The notes under the pieces are model-generated. The model searched no databases. It had not been told where the DNA came from and was given only the letters and a program-made list of their open reading frames with translations. A program made the position numbers and the translations under genes. This document shows, piece by piece, positions 18,241 to 26,771 of a DNA stretch of 42,299 bases. This stretch comes from Clostridia bacterium (GTDB taxonomy: Bacteria > Bacillota > Clostridia > Christensenellales > CAG-138). The stretch lies in contig JAFZRT010000059.1 in NCBI GenBank assembly GCA_017619735.1, positions 1-42,299 of the forward strand. Direction: 5' to 3'. Positions within the stretch are counted from its first letter, which is position 1. Each line of letters opens with the position of its first letter.

Positions 18241-18293
18241 ACGCCTTGAGGGATGCTCGTCCTTATTAGGACTGACCCCAAAAGGCGTTTTTT
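18241..18293. terminator. Branched bidirectional terminator
   Basis: Outer stem ACGCCTT (18241–18247) with AAGGCGT (18282–18288), inner stem GTCCT/AGGAC (18259–18263 with 18268–18272), and T-run 18288–18293; A/T-rich on the other side. It lies between two converging genes. Confidence 0.7.
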
Positions 18294-18301
18294 CTGCCGT
18301 T

Positions 18302-19147
18302 TTACAGATTCAGGAGCACAAGCGCCGCGATGATCAGCGAGAAACCGATAAGCTTGCGGCTGCCGAGCTTCTCCCTGAAGAGGAATATCCCCGCAATTCC
18401 GATAAGGATTATCGCGCCGACGTTGTACACGGGGTAAGTGACGACGGCGGGCACGCTCGACAGCGACAGCAGAAGGAACCGCGTCGAGAAGTAGTTCGGC
18501 ACGCCTATCATGCAGCCGAAGGCGATATCCTTCCACGTGATCCGCTGATGCTTTATCGCTGTGACGGAGGCGCTCAGCAGCAGCGCCGTCATGAAATTGC
18601 AGAGCAGGAAATGATCCTTTATAGCGCCGACTCCCGCCTTGTCGTAGATGTTTGCCATGGATTCGGTCAATCCGCTGACTATCAGCAGCACGAAAAGGAG
18701 GAGCGCCGCCTTCTTCCCGCCTCCGCCGGAGGTTTTCGGGTCGAGGTTGATTATGACTATCGCGGCGACGGCAAGCACGAATCCCGCGATCTGCAGCACG
18801 GAGGGCTTCTCGCGGAATATGACGACCGCCATGAGGGTCGGCACGAGCACGCCGAGCTTCATGAATACGGAGGAGAGCATCACGCCGTTGCGGCTGATGT
18901 TGTATTTGAGCAGTATGAAGCTCAAAAGGTACAGGCAGCCGCTGAAAAGCCCGAGCCCGATCGCGAAGGGCATGCCCTCCTGCATGACGAAGGGGCGCTT
19001 GTCCTGCATGAAAAGGAACGCGATCAGCGAGCAGACGAAGTAGTTCGCCATGAACATCGCGAAATTGTTGGTTATGTGCTTTTCCCCGAGCCGCATTATG
19101 ATCGCGACGAGCGAGCTTGCGAGCACGGCAAGTATCAGATAGATCAT
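18302..19147 (-). CDS. EamA/DMT-family membrane transporter
   Basis: 281 residues, about ten hydrophobic helices in two repeats of the EamA fold. It opens MIYLILAVLASSLVAIIMRL; motifs include NVGAIILIGIAGIFLFREK in the second repeat and GVLVPTLMAVVIFREK in the first. A metabolite exporter or importer; the substrate is unknown. The start at 19147 is supported by GGAGGGA 3–9 nt upstream; the longer in-frame extension upstream has no membrane or family character. Unlike the EamA gene at 5162–6093, this copy is intact. A weak TATACT box lies at 19182–19187. Confidence 0.88.
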   Translation of the reverse strand: MIYLILAVLASSLVAIIMRLGEKHITNNFAMFMANYFVCSLIAFLFMQDKRPFVMQEGMPFAIGLGLFSGCLYLLSFILLKYNISRNGVMLSSVFMKLGVLVPTLMAVVIFREKPSVLQIAGFVLAVAAIVIINLDPKTSGGGGKKAALLLFVLLIVSGLTESMANIYDKAGVGAIKDHFLLCNFMTALLLSASVTAIKHQRITWKDIAFGCMIGVPNYFSTRFLLLSLSSVPAVVTYPVYNVGAIILIGIAGIFLFREKLGSRKLIGFSLIIAALVLLNL

Positions 19148-19269
19148 ATTCCCTCCGTCGGGGCGAATTGCCCCCGCAGGCAGTATAACACGGACGGCGC
19201 CCAAAAGAAAGAAGCGAAACAAAATAAAGGAACTTCTATGTTTTGATATAAAAAAGAAACGATCGGGGG

Positions 19270-19298
19270 TAGACAAGCCCCGTTGCGCGTGGTATAAT
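19270..19298 (+). promoter_or_regulatory. Promoter of the DUF6508-like gene
   Basis: TAGACA (19270–19275), 17-bp gap, TATAAT (19293–19298). Confidence 0.7.
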
Positions 19299-19380
19299 AT
19301 ATATAATAGACAATGTGCCCGCGAAATAACGGCGAGCGCCGGGAAAGGAAGCTTCTGCACGGCAGGGCGGCAAATGTGAG

Positions 19381-19716
19381 ATGTACAGTATAGAAAGGAT
19401 ATTGAAGTTTCTGCCCGTACTCGATACGGACGATCTGGCCGAATGGGTGGTCGATCGTGGCGCCGGGGACGGGACCGAGCCCGTCAGTGCCGGCGTGGAG
19501 TATGCCGACGCGGTGCACCGCTTCTGTGAGGCGGTGTTCGACGCCGCCGATGAGATCGGGGAGCCCGCCGCTGGCGATGAAAGGGCGAAGATAGTGATGG
19601 AGCTCAAGCGCGCCGCGGAGGCGGAGGAGCGCTGCCCCGGCGTGCTGTTGGGATATCTGCGCAACGGCACGATACTCTCATGGGTCAGGGAGCTCCGCCG
19701 GCTCGAAGAGGCCTGA
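19381..19716 (+). CDS. Small acidic protein, DUF6508-like
   Basis: 111 residues. The start MYSIERILKFLPVL and the end EAEERCPGVLLGYLRNGTILSWVREL resemble the DUF6508 family as I remember it, where a short helical protein ends in a 'C-x-G-x-L-x-x-x-L-x-x-G-x-I-L-x-W' block. Function of the family is unknown. It stands alone with its own promoter and a strong terminator. The ribosome site before the ATG is poor, so the start could be displaced by a few codons. Not secreted, no membrane segment. Confidence 0.65.
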   Translation: MYSIERILKFLPVLDTDDLAEWVVDRGAGDGTEPVSAGVEYADAVHRFCEAVFDAADEIGEPAAGDERAKIVMELKRAAEAEERCPGVLLGYLRNGTILSWVRELRRLEEA

Positions 19717-19729
19717 CGGGAGAAAAAGG

Positions 19730-19778
19730 GATGGGCTTTTCACATCGGTTTGCGTCGGTGTAAAAAGCCCGTCTTTTT
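19730..19778. terminator. Bidirectional terminator
   Basis: Long stem GATGGGCTTTTCACATCGG (19730–19748) with CGGTGTAAAAAGCCCGTC (one G·T and one A·C mismatch), followed by TTTTT. It separates two converging genes. Confidence 0.85.
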
Positions 19779-19785
19779 GTATGCT

Positions 19786-21105
19786 TTATTTCCCCGTCTT
19801 TTTCCTGCTCTTCTTCCACACGCCCCACATGCGGAACACGGTGGAGACCAGCAGCACGCCGACGGCTACGGCGCCGGCTATCGCGGCGGTGGCAAGGCCC
19901 TTGTTGTATGCGGCCTGCAGCATGCCCCGGCGCAGGAAATCGGTCGTGTAGTAGATGCCCGCCCCGGGGATCAGGGGCACCAGCGCGCAGAGCAGATAGC
20001 TCGTCGCGGGGAACTTGCGGATCCTCGCCATGACCTCCGCATAGAAGGAGGAGCATGCCGCGGCGATTAGGTAGCTCACGGGCTCGGACAGTCCGAGCCG
20101 CATGGAAACGCTGCACACACACCAGGAAACGACGCTGCCGAGCAGGGCGAGCGGTATCCCGCGGCCGTGCATGTTGAACATCAGGCCGAAGCCCAGAGTG
20201 CCTATCATGCCGGCAAGGCACTGTATGGGCAGAGAGTGCGATATCGGATCAAGGCCGCCTATGAGGCCGGGGAATATGTGGCGGGAGAGCGCGACTGCGC
20301 CGCTCGTGCCGATCACGAGCGCGACCGCGATTATCAAGACCTGCACCAGCCGGTTCACGCCCGACATGGTGTCGCCGTATATGACGTCTCGCAGACTGTT
20401 TGTAAAGAGGAAGCCGGGCACGAGTATCATTATCGCGCCGATGGTCGTGATGTCGGCGTTCCTGCCGAAGCCGACCGCCGCAAAGAGGTTCGCGAAGAAG
20501 GCGAGCAGGAAGCTGCATACGAAGGATTTGAAGAAGGGGTTGGCGTTCAGGCGGCCCATGAACTTCAGTGAAGCGCCGGTGACAAGCCCGCATACGCCGG
20601 CGGAGAGCGCCTCCAATACGGTGCCGCCGAAGAATATGCCGAAGCCCGCGCCGATCAGGAACGCCGCAAGGTAGTAGATGAGCGGGCCGTAGCTGCAAAC
20701 GCTATTCTCCGTCTCGCGGAGCAGACGCCTCGCCTCGCCAAGATCGGGCTTTTCGGCGCAGATCCTGCGGCAGAGGCCGGAGTATTTCTCTATGCCGTCC
20801 AGCATGGTGTCGCAGCCCCTCTGACGGCGGATCTTGGTCAGTATCCTGCCGCTGTCGGACTCCATGCTCGCCATTATGCAGCCGGGTATGACGAAAGCGT
20901 CGCAGCGCGAAACGCCGTATGCCGCCAGCACGCGGGTGATGGTGTCCTCCACGCGGTATGTCTCCGCGCCGCACGCCTGCAGCTTGTTTGCAAGAGACAC
21001 GGCGAACTCAAGAAGCTCGTCGCAGAACTGCTCGTCCCTTACGGGCGCGGCGGTATCGGCGGAGACCGGAATGACCTTATTCTGTTTTTTACTGCGGATG
21101 CGCAT
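19786..21105 (-). CDS. Threonine/serine exporter, fused ThrE type (YjjP–YjjB)
   Basis: 439 residues. The N-terminal soluble domain (about residues 25–150) is followed by about ten membrane helices. It matches the DUF1212/ThrE domain (ETYRVEDTITRVLAAYGV, then SFVCSFLLAFFANLFAAVGFGR) joined to the DUF3815/YjjB-like part (FPATSYLLCALVPLIPGAGIYYT). In E. coli these are two proteins; here, as in Corynebacterium ThrE, they are one chain. Probably exports threonine, serine or, as for YjjPB, dicarboxylates; the substrate cannot be decided. ATG at 21105 has GGAGGA 6–7 nt upstream. Single-gene unit with its own promoter. Confidence 0.9.
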   Translation of the reverse strand: MRIRSKKQNKVIPVSADTAAPVRDEQFCDELLEFAVSLANKLQACGAETYRVEDTITRVLAAYGVSRCDAFVIPGCIMASMESDSGRILTKIRRQRGCDTMLDGIEKYSGLCRRICAEKPDLGEARRLLRETENSVCSYGPLIYYLAAFLIGAGFGIFFGGTVLEALSAGVCGLVTGASLKFMGRLNANPFFKSFVCSFLLAFFANLFAAVGFGRNADITTIGAIMILVPGFLFTNSLRDVIYGDTMSGVNRLVQVLIIAVALVIGTSGAVALSRHIFPGLIGGLDPISHSLPIQCLAGMIGTLGFGLMFNMHGRGIPLALLGSVVSWCVCSVSMRLGLSEPVSYLIAAACSSFYAEVMARIRKFPATSYLLCALVPLIPGAGIYYTTDFLRRGMLQAAYNKGLATAAIAGAVAVGVLLVSTVFRMWGVWKKSRKKTGK

Positions 21106-21145
21106 ATCGTCCTCCGTTTTCGCGGGCTTCCCCGCGTTCCGATGC

Positions 21146-21174
21146 AGTATAACAGGCGGCGCGGCAAAATGCAA
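21146..21174 (-). promoter_or_regulatory. Promoter of the ThrE-type exporter
   Basis: Minus-strand TTGCAT (21169–21174), 17-bp gap, TATACT (21146–21151). Confidence 0.65.
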
Positions 21175-21195
21175 GCGGCAAAGAAAAATATAGTG

Positions 21196-21224
21196 AAAAA
21201 GCGCCGGCGTTTGACCGGCGCTTT
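21196..21224 (-). terminator. Terminator of the ABC transporter operon
   Basis: Perfect 10-bp stem (AAAGCGCCGG arm, 21198–21207 with 21215–21224), 7-nt loop. On the minus strand it is followed by a T-run. Confidence 0.88.
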
Positions 21225-21236
21225 GTCGTCTCTTCA

Positions 21237-23927
21237 TCATACGTTCTCGTTCTTGAGCGCGTCGATGGGATTGTCCTTTTTGAGCTTGCCCGTGGAGTAG
21301 AGCATGGATATGAACACGACCAGGAACACGCTTACGACGGCTATCGCCATCGCCGCCCAGGGGAGGGTGAAGCTCATATGCGCCGCGCCGTCCGCCGCAA
21401 GGTGTACGAGGTACGTCACGCCTACGGCTATCGGCAGGCCTATAAGCAGCGAGCGCGAGCCGTAGATGAGGCATTCGAAATTGCTCATGCGGTTCATGCC
21501 GCGGGCGGTCATGCCCATTGAGCGCAGCATCGCGTAATCGCGGCGGCGCAGGGCGACGTTGGTCGTAACGGTGTTGAACACGTTCGCTACCGATATCAGC
21601 GAGATCAGCGTGATGAAGCCGTAGCTGAACACCTTGATTATGGTGATAATGCTCGTCATCTGGCGCGCGCTCTCCGTGGCGTCGAAGAACCTGTTCTGCT
21701 CGACCGTTATCCCCGCGTCCTCCATGATCCCCGTCAGGGCGGCGATGGTCCCCAGCGTGTCGCCGCAGCGGAGGAAGAGCGACATATCCGTATTCTCGCC
21801 CCTGTACTGCGAGACGGGGTATATGAGCGACAGATAGCTCCCGGGGAAGGCGCCGACCGGCATGTATTCCAGCATCGCGCCTATCTCGCATTCCTCGAAT
21901 ATCACGGGCGCGGTGGGCAGACCCTTCGGGCGGCCCATTTCGTCATAGAGGGTGTTCATGCGGGCGTAGTCGTTGGAGTAGTAGGCCGTGATCTCGCCCT
22001 CGCCATAGACGGATCCGGACCAGGCGACGCAGTCCTCCTCATACCCCTCGGGCGCGGCGGGAACCCTGACCGCGCTGACGGAGGTCACACCGCTCTTAAG
22101 GAAATTGAAAACGTAGTTCTCCCTCGTGTCCGGGGAATAGACGGGCACGCTCGCGTGGTTGAGGGCGATCGCCCGCGGATGCTCGGGATCGAAGAACGCC
22201 GCCTCGTCAAGGCCGTTGGTTTTGATAAGCTCGCGGAAGCTCTCGTCGTCCATCCAGCGTATCTGAGCGTAGGCGTTCAGCATCACGCTGTCGCCGTACG
22301 CCGCGGAATAGTATTTCCTGTACTCGGGAGTCGTGCTCTCGTCGGGCAGGTACAGCATGACGTGATCGAAATCTACCGAGTATCCGGCGAATTCGTCGCC
22401 CTCTGCCGCGGCGGCGGAGCGGATCCTCGCGAATTCGTCCGCGGGAACGCCCTCATAGTACAGATCGAAACCGGGACGGTTGTCGACCGAGGCGGCCGAA
22501 CGCGTCATGTAGAGGCAGAAGCCGCTCGCCGCGACGAAGAGTATCACGCTCATCGCGAGCGAGATTATCGTCGCACGGTACTTTTTGCGGCTGCGAGAAT
22601 AGTACTTGTCTGCAAGCAGGCCCTCCGCGCCGAAGAGCTTCGCGGCGAGGCGGGGGCGGCCCGTGCCGGACTCCTTCGCCTTTATATCGCGGGACTGGCG
22701 AATCGCCTCGATGGGGCTTATGCGCATGGCCCTTACGGAGGGTATCCACGCGGAGACCAGTACCGTGACGAAGGCGATAGCCGCCGCGAGCAGTATGCAC
22801 GCCGGGGTAACAGCAAGATGCATGCTCATATAGGAGCTTCCGAGCAGATCGCCGAACTTCCCGCGCAGCAGGTACAGCGTCAGCGCGATACCGCCGACGC
22901 CCGCGGCGGCGCCGACGGGTATGCCTATCGCGGACAGCGCGCAGGCCTCGTAGAGCACGGAGCGGCGGATCTGCTTATGCGTCGCGCCGACGGAGGAGAG
23001 CAGGCCGAACTGCTTCGTCCTCTCCGAAACGGAGATCGAGAATGCGCTGTAGATGAGGCAGACGGAGCCGGCGAATATAAGAACGGAGAGTATTATCGCG
23101 AAATTGGTGATGGCCGCGGAGATATTTCCGTATCGGGTCACGCCCTCAAGCTGCAGCAGCCCGGAATGATCCTCCGAACCGAAGGCGTAAAGCTCCGTGT
23201 GCTCCTCGCTGTAGCCCACATAGTTTTTGCGCGGGTTCTTGACCCTGATGAAGACCTCGTATGCGGAGTCCGCGTCGGGCTCGCCGTCCATCACGGTCAG
23301 CGCGGTATAGCCGGGAGCGGAGTACGGCTCGAAATCGGGGCGGGCATATTTGCCGACCACTGTGCAGCGCACGGGTACCGTATCGGTCAGCTCCTCGGCG
23401 CCGACCTGATAGCCGATGTTCTGCCACAGCGAGCCGAACTCAGCGGAGGTCCTCTCGCCAAGATCGAGCGTCAGCGTCTCGCCCAGGGGGATATCGACGC
23501 CGCCGTTCATGTAAAGGTGGTCGGGTATCAGCACCTCGGTACTGTTCTCCGGCATGCGGCCGGAGGTCAGGTGCACGGGCATCTCCCGCATGAACGTCTC
23601 GTCCGCCGCAAGTATGAAGAGATAGGGCTTGTTGGGATTTTCGGAGCCGATGACCGCGTAGCCGACGTCCTTCGCGAACGCCGCGTATTCGGTACGCCCG
23701 TCCTCAAGCGCGGGGGCGACGGTCTCCCTGTTCGTGCTGAAGGCGTGTATGTGGAAGCTGCCGCTCTGAGCGATCTCGCCCTCGCGCAGGGCGCCGTACA
23801 GACTCGTGCAGATCGTGATGACGGCGGTGAACATGGCCGTCGAAAGTATTATGCCTATTATCGTGACGATCGTGCGGACGCGGTTCATGCCCATCGTCCG
23901 CCTCGTCAAAAGATTCATGATGCTCAT
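21237..23927 (-). CDS. ABC transporter permease with two FtsX domains
   Basis: 896 residues, partner of the ATPase just upstream (13-nt gap after its stop codon). Predicted layout: one helix near residues 18–40, a large outside domain to about 265, three helices (about 270–400) forming the first FtsX domain, a linker and helix near 455–475, a second large outside domain to about 755, and three helices (about 765–890) forming the second FtsX domain. Typical segments are VSERTKQFGLLSSVGAT and VALRRRDYAMLRSMGMT. MacB/LolCDE-like transporters of this shape move lipids, peptides or act in antimicrobial peptide resistance by mechanotransmission; the substrate is unknown. GGAGG sits 6 nt before ATG. 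Confidence 0.93.
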   Translation of the reverse strand: MSIMNLLTRRTMGMNRVRTIVTIIGIILSTAMFTAVITICTSLYGALREGEIAQSGSFHIHAFSTNRETVAPALEDGRTEYAAFAKDVGYAVIGSENPNKPYLFILAADETFMREMPVHLTSGRMPENSTEVLIPDHLYMNGGVDIPLGETLTLDLGERTSAEFGSLWQNIGYQVGAEELTDTVPVRCTVVGKYARPDFEPYSAPGYTALTVMDGEPDADSAYEVFIRVKNPRKNYVGYSEEHTELYAFGSEDHSGLLQLEGVTRYGNISAAITNFAIILSVLIFAGSVCLIYSAFSISVSERTKQFGLLSSVGATHKQIRRSVLYEACALSAIGIPVGAAAGVGGIALTLYLLRGKFGDLLGSSYMSMHLAVTPACILLAAAIAFVTVLVSAWIPSVRAMRISPIEAIRQSRDIKAKESGTGRPRLAAKLFGAEGLLADKYYSRSRKKYRATIISLAMSVILFVAASGFCLYMTRSAASVDNRPGFDLYYEGVPADEFARIRSAAAAEGDEFAGYSVDFDHVMLYLPDESTTPEYRKYYSAAYGDSVMLNAYAQIRWMDDESFRELIKTNGLDEAAFFDPEHPRAIALNHASVPVYSPDTRENYVFNFLKSGVTSVSAVRVPAAPEGYEEDCVAWSGSVYGEGEITAYYSNDYARMNTLYDEMGRPKGLPTAPVIFEECEIGAMLEYMPVGAFPGSYLSLIYPVSQYRGENTDMSLFLRCGDTLGTIAALTGIMEDAGITVEQNRFFDATESARQMTSIITIIKVFSYGFITLISLISVANVFNTVTTNVALRRRDYAMLRSMGMTARGMNRMSNFECLIYGSRSLLIGLPIAVGVTYLVHLAADGAAHMSFTLPWAAMAIAVVSVFLVVFISMLYSTGKLKKDNPIDALKNENV

Positions 23928-23942
23928 GGCTTACCTCCGTGC

Positions 23943-24629
23943 TCAGCGGATGCGTTCGTCCCTCGTGATGCGGCCGTCCTCTATGGCGATTATGCGCTTC
24001 GCCTGCAGGGCAATGCTCTCGTCGTGGGTGATGACGATCAGCGTCTGGCCGTATTCACGGTTGAACATCTTCAAAAGGTTGACTATCTCCTGGCTGTTCT
24101 TCGAGTCGAGGTTGCCCGTGGGCTCGTCGGCGAGCACTATGCTGGGGGAGTTCATCAGCGCGCGGCCTATCGATACGCGCTGCTGCTGACCGCCGGAGAG
24201 CTGGTTCGGCAGATGCTTTTCGCGCCCGGTGAGATCGAGCACGCGCAGAAGCTCCGAAAGGCGCTCCTCGTTGACCTTGCGCCCGTCGAGCAGCACGGGA
24301 AGCGTCATGTTCTCCCTCACGTTCAGTACGGGGATGAGGTTGTAGAACTGGTATATGAGGCCGACGTCGCGCCTGCGGAATATCGCGATCTGCTCGTCGT
24401 TCCCTGCGTACACGTCGCGGCCGTTGACGAACACCTTGCCGGATGTCGGACGGTCGACGCCGCCCAGGGTGTGCAGCAGAGTCGATTTGCCGCTGCCGGA
24501 GGGGCCGACTATCGCGACGAAATCGCCCTTTTCGACGGAGAAGCTGACGCCGTTGAGCGCGCGCACCTCGTTTTCGCCCTTGCCGTAGATCTTCGTGAGG
24601 TTTTCGACACGCAGTATTTCCATTTTCAT
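23943..24629 (-). CDS. ABC transporter ATP-binding protein (MacB/LolD type)
   Basis: 228 residues. Walker A GPSGSGKST (residues 42–50), Q-loop in LIYQFYNLIP, signature LSGGQQQR, Walker B with VLADEPTGNLD, and the H-loop IVITHDE. The ADEPTGNLD form is characteristic of the MacB/LolD/FtsE subfamily that works with FtsX-type permeases, which is what follows. All catalytic residues are present. An ATG two codons later (MEIL) is also possible. The upstream region has a good −10 box without a −35 box but with repeated GTCACG blocks. Confidence 0.96.
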   Translation of the reverse strand: MKMEILRVENLTKIYGKGENEVRALNGVSFSVEKGDFVAIVGPSGSGKSTLLHTLGGVDRPTSGKVFVNGRDVYAGNDEQIAIFRRRDVGLIYQFYNLIPVLNVRENMTLPVLLDGRKVNEERLSELLRVLDLTGREKHLPNQLSGGQQQRVSIGRALMNSPSIVLADEPTGNLDSKNSQEIVNLLKMFNREYGQTLIVITHDESIALQAKRIIAIEDGRITRDERIR

Positions 24630-24676
24630 TTACCTGCCTTTCCCGTTGTCCGGAGCTTGTTTTATTTTACGGCTTT

Positions 24677-24730
24677 ATTATAACCCGCGGCCGTGACCCT
24701 CGCGTGACTTTTGGATTACAGTTTAGTCAC
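24677..24730 (-). promoter_or_regulatory. Activator-type promoter and operator of the ABC transporter
   Basis: On the minus strand TATAAT is at 24677–24682, but the −35 position reads ACGCGA. Centred there are two direct repeats, GTCACG at 24692–24697 and 24703–24708, exactly 11 bp apart, the helical spacing used by OmpR/PhoB-type regulators. A further GTGACT (24725–24730) is inverted relative to them. Confidence 0.55.
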
Positions 24731-24777
24731 ATTGGGCCTTTTTCGGCCGCGCGATGCGCCGCATATAATAAAAAAGG

Positions 24778-24801
24778 ACCGCCGCCCCGAAGGGCGGCGG
24801 T
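24778..24801 (-). terminator. Terminator of the S41-like lipoprotein unit
   Basis: Perfect 10-bp stem ACCGCCGCCC/GGGCGGCGGT with a 4-nt loop. On the minus strand it is followed by CCTTTTTTATTAT. Confidence 0.92.
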
Positions 24802-24816
24802 ATCGTTATGCGTTGT

Positions 24817-26316
24817 TCAGTTTTCGGCTCCGCCGTTCACGACCCAGTCGAGCACGCTGTCGACGCCTCGCATGAGATCCTCAAGCGTCTGATACACGGT
24901 CACGTCCGGGGTGAGCGCGTCGTCCTCGTTGCCGGGCCAGAAGTCGGAGAACTTGTGCGACATGCTGTATGATATTCCGCTGTTTTTGAGCGTGCCCGGC
25001 CCGCCGTAGAAGAAGCGGGTGGGCTGCGCGGACTTCATCCCGACCAGTATCGCGTTGTCCATGACACGGACGATGTGGGCCGGGTTTATCGTGGCAGAGG
25101 AGCAGGAGCCGTGATCGATGAGCACGCAGACTCGCTCGAGATCCAGCCCCTTAAGGCACTGTATGACGTCGTAGGAGCTGCCGTTCATGGAGAGACTGCC
25201 GCCGAAATTCGAGCGGAAGTCCACGATGGCCTGCTTTACCCCGCCCGCCTCATCCGCAAGCGCCTTCAGCTCTTTCAGCGTATTGCTCATGCTCTGCGGG
25301 TAGCAGGAGAATATGCGCAGATAGATCGTCTCGCCGTCGGAGAGCAGCTTGCACCACTCGTTCCGATCGTAGTTGTCCCACATGAGGCCGAGACCGATAT
25401 CGCTCTCCAACGCATCGGCGCCGGCATCCCGGAAGGTCAATCTCGTGGTCCCGCGCACGGCGGAAGCGATCCCGACCTTACGGGTGCCGCCGGAAAGATC
25501 GGTCAGCGTGAGCTCGGCGGAGTCGCCTTCCATAATGCCGTAATAGCGGAGCAGAGCGGCGTCGAGTATAAAGGGGTATGAGTTGAACTCGTACAGCTGG
25601 AAATCGCGCCAGGAATCGGCTTCGTAGCTCGTGCAGGCGGAGATCCTCTCGGCGCATTCCGCAATGGGCACGCCGTTGATCGCGTCTATGCGGGAGTAGA
25701 TGATATCGTCCAGCCCGGAATCGGCGGGAACTCCGATCACGCGGAGCTCGCACCCGTCGTCGCTGAAGAAGGGATACACGCGCAGGGGAAGCTCGTATCT
25801 GCTGTAGGCGAATAACGAGGTGTGCGTGTCGTGAAGTATCGCCGCTGCCTCTGCAAGGCGGATCACCGCCTCATGAGGATAGTCGGAGTCGAAGGTCGGA
25901 AGGTCGCGGATCAGCTCGTTTATCCTGCGGATGAACTCCTCGCGCAGGGCGGGATCGTACATGTTGACGAGCGACGTCGTGCAGCCCTGCAGCGTGTTGC
26001 TGTAGTACGCGCCGACGGACGTATCCCTGTCGGTGAGGAGGGGATGGCCGTTGTAGGGATTCAGCAGATCGTTCGCGAACTGGATGATATCCTCCTCGAG
26101 CAGGCGGGCGCTCGTGCCCTTCTCCGTGGTGTAGCTGTATGCCTTTTCGGGGCCGAAATAGACGGGCTCCCACTCCGGCTCCTCGGTCGCGGGGATATCC
26201 GTCGCGGGCGCTTCGGTATCGGTCTTTCCGTTTGCGTCCTGCTTCCACATATCGCGGCAGCCGCATGAACACGCGGCGGTCAGTAATGCGAGCAGCAGTA
26301 TCAGCGTCTTTTTCAT
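24817..26316 (-). CDS. Lipoprotein with an S41 (C-terminal processing peptidase-like) domain
   Basis: 499 residues. Type II signal with lipobox-like LTAAC (Cys16), then a short acidic/Pro-Thr linker. An N-terminal helical domain covers residues 70–170, and a PDZ-like stretch (CELRVIGVPADSGLDDIIYS and the following INGVPI) about 195–235. The C-terminal half resembles peptidase family S41: AIVDFRSNFGGS corresponds to the D-x-R-x-N-x-G-G strand, and CVLIDHGSCSSATINPA holds a Ser where the catalytic serine is expected. The usual downstream lysine/glutamate partner is not obvious to me, so activity is uncertain. 45 nt after the small gene upstream, so probably in the same operon as the deaminase fusion. 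Confidence 0.78.
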   Translation of the reverse strand: MKKTLILLLALLTAACSCGCRDMWKQDANGKTDTEAPATDIPATEEPEWEPVYFGPEKAYSYTTEKGTSARLLEEDIIQFANDLLNPYNGHPLLTDRDTSVGAYYSNTLQGCTTSLVNMYDPALREEFIRRINELIRDLPTFDSDYPHEAVIRLAEAAAILHDTHTSLFAYSRYELPLRVYPFFSDDGCELRVIGVPADSGLDDIIYSRIDAINGVPIAECAERISACTSYEADSWRDFQLYEFNSYPFILDAALLRYYGIMEGDSAELTLTDLSGGTRKVGIASAVRGTTRLTFRDAGADALESDIGLGLMWDNYDRNEWCKLLSDGETIYLRIFSCYPQSMSNTLKELKALADEAGGVKQAIVDFRSNFGGSLSMNGSSYDVIQCLKGLDLERVCVLIDHGSCSSATINPAHIVRVMDNAILVGMKSAQPTRFFYGGPGTLKNSGISYSMSHKFSDFWPGNEDDALTPDVTVYQTLEDLMRGVDSVLDWVVNGGAEN

Positions 26317-26361
26317 AATGATCTCTGTGCCTTTCTCAGCTTTTTACGGTCTTGTTCCGCG

Positions 26362-26760
26362 TCACGGCTTCCATACGTACAGGCCTTCGCCTTTTGCAAG
26401 CTCCCTTACGAGCTTCAGCAGCGCGGCGTCCGGCCCGTAGAGGGTCATGTACAGGCAGTCCGGCTCCGATACGAGCAAAGCGCCGTCCGTCATTATCAGG
26501 ACGCGATCCTTCAGCATCCTGTCGGCTATGAGCTCCGGCGGGGGAGCCGGCTCCGCGTCTTCTGTCATCAGGCGCCGGTAGCAGTAAAGCTTCAGCACGA
26601 GATCGATATGCTTCCGCTTGATCTCGGAACGGCGCGGTTCCGTAAGATAATACTCCTCCACGGCAAAATACCGCCCCGGGCTTCGATCCGGTACCTTTTT
26701 GGGGAGGACGTCAATCACCCAATACGGGGCTTCGAGGAGGTCTTCGACGGTCTTTTCCAT
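26362..26760 (-). CDS. Small conserved protein of unknown function
   Basis: 132 residues, no signal peptide or membrane helix. It opens MEKTVEDLLEAPYWVIDVLP and continues with DRSPGRYFAVEEYYL, a stretch that looks conserved rather than random, with a Trp/Tyr/Pro-rich first third and a mixed alpha/beta remainder (RVLIMTDGALLVSEP, LYMTLYGPD). I do not recognise a family. The start has GAGGAGA 7 nt upstream. It lies 11 nt after the stop of the DUF3795–deaminase gene and is probably translated with it. Confidence 0.7.
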   Translation of the reverse strand: MEKTVEDLLEAPYWVIDVLPKKVPDRSPGRYFAVEEYYLTEPRRSEIKRKHIDLVLKLYCYRRLMTEDAEPAPPPELIADRMLKDRVLIMTDGALLVSEPDCLYMTLYGPDAALLKLVRELAKGEGLYVWKP

Positions 26761-26771
26761 TTCGCGTCTCC

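Noticed and set aside
18269..18283. GGACTGACCCCAAAA, similar to the ends of some IS3-family elements
   Set aside because: Only 15 nt, no partner repeat or transposase nearby, and it is accounted for as part of a terminator hairpin.
19148..19360. N-terminal extension of the EamA protein at 18302–19147
   Set aside because: No ribosome site, no membrane-transporter character, and a strong GGAGGGA precedes ATG 19147.
22155..24683. 842-codon plus-strand open frame opposite the ABC transporter
   Set aside because: Composition is a mirror of the permease and ATPase codons; no motif, no ribosome site.
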